Shown: positions 4,549-6,610 of the stretch, piece after piece
Position numbering within the stretch: the stretch's first letter is position 1
Layout: every line of letters begins with the position of its first letter
Assembly: GCA_964503935.1 (NCBI GenBank)
Contig: CAZDCJ010000048.1
Coordinates: forward strand, 1-6,610
DNA length: 6,610 nt
Direction of reading: 5' to 3'
Source: STD2-77 sp964503935
GTDB lineage: Bacteria; Patescibacteriota; Minisyncoccia; JAHIHE01; JAGLIN01
Notes under the pieces: model-generated
The model's input: the letters and a program-made list of their open reading frames with translations, nothing else
What the model was told of the DNA's origin: nothing
Databases searched by the model: none
Made by a program: the position numbers and the translations under genes

Positions 4549-4902
4549 ATGGAAACAAAAGAGTGGGTGAATATGGAAACAAAAGACAGAGAGGAAGAAG
4601 GTCCGTTCACTAGGTTCCTGCTAGATCGCCGCGTAGGCCTGACAATAGCAATCATCGGCATCCTTATAATCAACCTGCCGATAGGTCTCATCAGGCTCAA
4701 TGAGGCGAACATAGGCCTACTAGCGACCCTCACATTAGCATACGGTGTGACGAATTTTACGACAATATTCATATATAGGGGCATTATAGAAAAGAGATCT
4801 CTTCATGACCATATCTTCTATAATACCGCCCAGTTGTCCGCAATCGCGGGCGCCATCATGTTCTATCTGCACAACGAGCAGATATTAAGCGCCATTCTCT
4901 AA
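4549..4902 (+). CDS. Small membrane protein of unknown function
   Basis: I do not recognise this protein. From the ATG at 4549 it has 117 residues: a charged N-terminus (METKEWVNMETKDREEEG), a first hydrophobic segment (LTIAIIGILIINLPIGLI, about 34-51), a second (GLLATLTLAYGVTNFTTIFI, about 60-79), a charged loop with KRSLHDH, and a weaker third segment (LSAIAGAIMFYLHN, about 95-108). This suggests a two- or three-helix inner-membrane protein. ATGs at 4480 and 4492 lie in the promoter and are set aside. ATG 4573, eight codons in, is a real alternative with GGTGA just upstream, giving 109 residues. It is the only plus-strand gene here, standing alone between a divergent promoter and its own terminator. 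No enzyme motif or partner suggests a function. Confidence 0.72.
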   Translation: METKEWVNMETKDREEEGPFTRFLLDRRVGLTIAIIGILIINLPIGLIRLNEANIGLLATLTLAYGVTNFTTIFIYRGIIEKRSLHDHIFYNTAQLSAIAGAIMFYLHNEQILSAIL

Positions 4903-4916
4903 GAGGCGCTTTTTTT
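4887..4916 (+). terminator. Intrinsic terminator overlapping the end of the membrane-protein gene
   Basis: AAGCGCC (4887-4893) and GGCGCTT (4905-4911) pair over seven positions around an 11-base loop, followed by Ts to 4916. The 5' arm encodes the last residues (Ser-Ala) before Ile-Leu, and the stop codon TAA (4900-4902) lies in the loop. Confidence 0.85.
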
Positions 4917-5076
4917 ACCCGCAAAAAGGACAGCCCTTCAAAAATCAATGCGGGAGCAGGTTTCCGAACCTGCTCCCTGAGATTCTAAGCCTCTCCATCC
5001 TTTATCTCTGCCTAAAAACGTCTTTCCTGGAATAAAACCTAAAAGGAACGTATCCGGAAATCCGTTCCCGCAGATA

Positions 5077-5108
5077 CGCGCGGAATAAATTCCGCTACTC
5101 CAAGATAC
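5077..5108. repeat. TACTCC-tailed hairpin repeat, copy B
   Basis: This copy contains GCGGAAT/ATTCCGC (5080-5086/5089-5095), then TACTCCAAGATAC. It matches copy A through the stem and tail. Copy D follows in inverted orientation, so GCTACTCC (5094-5101) and GGAGTAGC (5122-5129) form a further 8-bp inverted pair. Confidence 0.8.
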
Positions 5109-5120
5109 GACATTATGGGA

Positions 5121-5143
5121 TGGAGTAGCAGGCTTTAACCTGC
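5121..5143. repeat. TACTCC-tailed hairpin repeat, inverted variant D
   Basis: Read on the minus strand this is GCAGG-TTAAAG-CCTGC followed by TACTCC. The tail is shared with copies A, B and C, but the stem sequence is different (GCAGG/CCTGC in place of GCGGAAT/ATTCCGC). Pairing is kept although the bases are replaced. Confidence 0.65.
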
Positions 5144-5172
5144 GCCGCTCTCCCACGCGATGATTATGTTTT

Positions 5173-5211
5173 TTAAATGCGCGCGCAATAAATTGTGCTA
5201 CTCCAAGATAC
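5173..5211. repeat. TACTCC-tailed hairpin repeat, copy C
   Basis: It matches copy A at all but three of 39 positions. The stem is GCGCAAT/ATTGTGC (5183-5189/5192-5198): two of the three changes are a compensatory G-C to C-G swap, and the third gives a G-T pair. It directly adjoins the terminator of the 311-residue protein gene. Confidence 0.8.
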
Positions 5212-5249
5212 AAAAAGACAGTCCTTGCCGCATCGGAAGGACTGTCTTT
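5212..5249 (-). terminator. Intrinsic terminator of the 311-residue secreted protein gene
   Basis: AAAGACAGTCCTT (5214-5226) and AAGGACTGTCTTT (5237-5249) are perfect 13-bp arms with a 10-base loop. On the minus strand the stem ends in five Ts. It starts 15 bp after the stop codon. It is homologous to the terminator at 3015-3051, differing in the arms by one G-C to A-T pair changed on both sides. Confidence 0.85.
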
Positions 5250-5264
5250 GCTAAGAAACCTGCC

Positions 5265-6200
5265 TTACATCAATTTTACCGCCGGCCCGACCTTGTAGAG
5301 ATTGAGTTCTCCTTGGTTGATATTGTAGATGGCGTCTTCGCTGCCTCCATGCAGGAGGAATTCCTCCGCCGTCATGTCTATGTGGTGGCGGGTCTGATCG
5401 CCGTTAATCTCCCACACCTTGTCATCCGGGCCTGCCGTGCCGTTGGCGCCGGTATTCACCCGCACCCAGCCGGAAAGGGTGTATTCCTTGAGATCATCCA
5501 CCTGGATGAGATTCTCCCATTTGAGATGGGAGTAGAAATTGAAGATTTCAAGGGAAACGATGTGGCGGATATATCTCCTGCCGTTTACGATCTTGACGAT
5601 ATACACCGCGAAGGGATCATGGGAATCCTTGCACTGGATGATGTCGCCATCGATCACATTCACGCTCGTCTCGCCCTTTACCGTTCCTTCATCCAAATCC
5701 TCCGGATTGAATATCCCCTCGCTCGGCTCTTCCTCGCGGTCATCATCATCCTCATCTTCATCATCTTCCTTATCTTTGTCGTCATTGTTGCCACCGTTCC
5801 CACCAGAAGACGGACTACCTCCGCTAGATGGCGGATTGCTGCTCGTCGTAATCGCGAGATCATACTGCACGATCGAACTTTTTTCTACATCCACCACCAC
5901 GAAATTTTTCCCACTATCTGCTACCGCCTTACCGTTTACTTTGAGCTCCAAGAGGGTGCTTACCGGCACTTTGCTCTGAGAAATTGCAAATCCATAGTTT
6001 CCCGTACTATCGACACCGGACGATGCCACTTCAGTCCCCGCGGCCTCAGCCGTTATCTTCGTTCCTACCGGCGCAACGTTCCTGTCGATCCTGACAGATC
6101 CATGATATATCACGGGCGTCACCGGAGGATTCGCGAGCGCCGCGAGCGGCACCGTGAGTGCCATCGCGAGCGCCGCGATCAAACTTGCCATTCTTTTCAT
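5265..6200 (-). CDS. Secreted protein with acidic linker and paired C-terminal module
   Basis: This 311-residue exported protein has no assignable activity. The signal peptide has Lys-Arg, a hydrophobic core (about 6-20) and probable cleavage after A-L-A23. Residues about 31-117 (YHGSVRIDRNVAPVGTKITA onward) resemble a small beta-sandwich domain, only loosely like that of the paralog. A Ser/Gly-rich stretch (about 119-138) leads into a strongly acidic linker (139-160), including DDEDEDDDDREEE. Residues 184-311 are the same two-part module as in the protein at 3107-3868, with 10 differences in 128 positions counted by eye. Homology begins slightly earlier, at TVKG. The ATG at 6200 precedes the signal peptide; GGAGAG lies 15 nt upstream, rather far. 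The gene starts 23 bp after the stop of another secreted-protein gene, implying an operon, and ends in a strong terminator. Confidence 0.88.
   Translation of the reverse strand: MKRMASLIAALAMALTVPLAALANPPVTPVIYHGSVRIDRNVAPVGTKITAEAAGTEVASSGVDSTGNYGFAISQSKVPVSTLLELKVNGKAVADSGKNFVVVDVEKSSIVQYDLAITTSSNPPSSGGSPSSGGNGGNNDDKDKEDDEDEDDDDREEEPSEGIFNPEDLDEGTVKGETSVNVIDGDIIQCKDSHDPFAVYIVKIVNGRRYIRHIVSLEIFNFYSHLKWENLIQVDDLKEYTLSGWVRVNTGANGTAGPDDKVWEINGDQTRHHIDMTAEEFLLHGGSEDAIYNINQGELNLYKVGPAVKLM
5739..5790. repeat. Trinucleotide-rich tract encoding the acidic linker
   Basis: The plus strand reads as imperfect TCA/TCT/TCC triplets (for example TCATCATCATCCTCATCTTC), giving Asp and Glu codons on the minus strand. 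Triplet tracts of this kind can change length in frame. The run is interrupted, so high instability is not certain. Confidence 0.6.
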
Positions 6201-6223
6201 ATATTTCGTCTTATTCTCTCCGG

Positions 6224-6610
6224 TTATTTAGTAGGAATGATATCGAATCCGTCCGAATCATAGGTATAGAACCAATATCCATAACCCGGTTCCATCTTGT
6301 CATTTCTCGTCAAAGAATGTAACTGGCCATCCTTATAGACATACAAGACATCTGCGTCGCCCATTCCGGCAATATAATCCTTGGAAGACATTTTTTCCGT
6401 AGACTTGAATCCGAGCAAATTCCATCTCTCTCCATACATGTAGTAGGTTGGTATCATCGGAGGTATGCCTGCTCTTTCTGCTGGCATTTCGCTACCGGTT
6501 ATGGTCAGAATCGCCGGTGCCGTCATCTTGATCCAATAGCCTTTTCCGTCTTCCATGGTCGATAAGGTATCGTCAAATCCGTTTACCGGACTGTAGATAT
6601 CCCATCCGTC
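6224..6610 (-). CDS. C-terminal end of a repeat-containing secreted protein (partial)
   Basis: The reading frame is open to the window edge, so the start lies outside and at least 128 residues remain. A Met at 6556 is internal, not a start: upstream codons read GWDIYSPVNGFDDTLST and form the first part of a repeat. Two repeat units are visible. The first runs from GWDIYSP through MEDGKGYWIKMT to LTITG. The second runs from ERWNLLGFKS through LYVYKDGQ and MEPGYGYWFYTY to the end. The pattern of W near the start and G-x-G-Y-W near the end of each unit is one I associate with C-terminal regions of large extracellular Patescibacteria proteins. It suggests a beta-rich surface domain, not an enzyme. 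It is 23 bp upstream of the 311-residue secreted protein gene, so the two are probably co-transcribed. Confidence 0.75.
   Translation of the reverse strand, partial: DGWDIYSPVNGFDDTLSTMEDGKGYWIKMTAPAILTITGSEMPAERAGIPPMIPTYYMYGERWNLLGFKSTEKMSSKDYIAGMGDADVLYVYKDGQLHSLTRNDKMEPGYGYWFYTYDSDGFDIIPTK

Larger units (their letters stand above)
4917..5211. repeat. Gene-free repeat cluster
   Basis: No gene is visible. From left to right it holds AAGGACAGCCCTT (4926-4938), an orphan arm resembling the nearby terminator arms with one change; a strong 11-bp stem, GGGAGCAGGTT/AACCTGCTCCC (4952-4962/4967-4977), with loop TCCG; GGAACG/CGTTCC (5045-5050/5063-5068); and TACTCC-type repeats B, D and C (5077-5108, 5121-5143, 5173-5211). 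None of these hairpins is followed by a T tract on the strand where a gene has just ended. Confidence 0.7.

Noticed and set aside
4362..4784. Minus-strand 140-codon ORF opposite the small membrane protein
   Set aside because: It covers two promoters, a palindrome and the antisense of a gene with clear transmembrane segments and its own terminator.
5160..6263. Plus-strand open frame of 367 codons
   Set aside because: It lies antisense to the 311-residue secreted protein, whose signal peptide, domain order and homology to a second gene show that the minus strand is the coding one. A similar antisense frame covers the paralog at 3155-3856, as expected if both are shadows of the duplicated sequence.

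Overview
The window looks like chromosomal DNA of an uncultivated bacterium, most likely from the Candidate Phyla Radiation (Patescibacteria). This is an inference. It rests on two things: secreted proteins ending in a paired 'vYiv..GkRyI...eiF' module often seen in that group, and intergenic islands of short inverted repeats with TTGTCAT/ATGACAA ends. All stops seen are TAA or TAG. Most genes lack a clear Shine-Dalgarno sequence. No rRNA, tRNA, CRISPR array, transposase or phage gene was found.

Left part (1-2330): two minus-strand envelope-sugar genes. galU (UTP-glucose-1-phosphate uridylyltransferase) is followed 156 bp later by a GT4-family glycosyltransferase. A TTGCTA-16-TATAAT promoter lies upstream of galU, and a strong intrinsic terminator lies just after the glycosyltransferase. 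GalU would make UDP-glucose, and the transferase would add a sugar to an unknown surface glycan.

Middle-left (2331-3106): about 780 bp without a gene. It is packed with inverted repeats: two long elements with TTGTCAT ends, several compact hairpins, a 16-bp palindrome, one copy of a TACTCC-tailed hairpin repeat, and a terminator.

Middle (3107-4902): a minus-strand gene for a secreted 253-residue protein with its own promoter; a 300-nt minus-strand unit bounded by a perfect-consensus promoter and an intrinsic terminator but with no convincing gene (candidate ncRNA or attenuated leader); and a divergent plus-strand gene for a small membrane protein, with a 5'-UTR hairpin and a terminator overlapping its stop codon.

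Right part (4903-6610): a second repeat cluster, then a minus-strand pair 23 bp apart. The first is the C-terminal end of a large secreted repeat protein (cut by the window edge). The second is a secreted 311-residue protein.

The 253- and 311-residue proteins are paralogs through their last 128 residues (10 differences counted by eye). The homology runs past the stop codons into a matching terminator hairpin and the adjoining TACTCC repeat, so module, terminator and repeat seem to have been duplicated together. Their N-terminal halves differ. No complete new defence or mobile system is visible. The best leads are the orphan transcription unit, the duplicated module-terminator cassette with compensatory base changes, and the hairpin over the start of the small membrane-protein gene.
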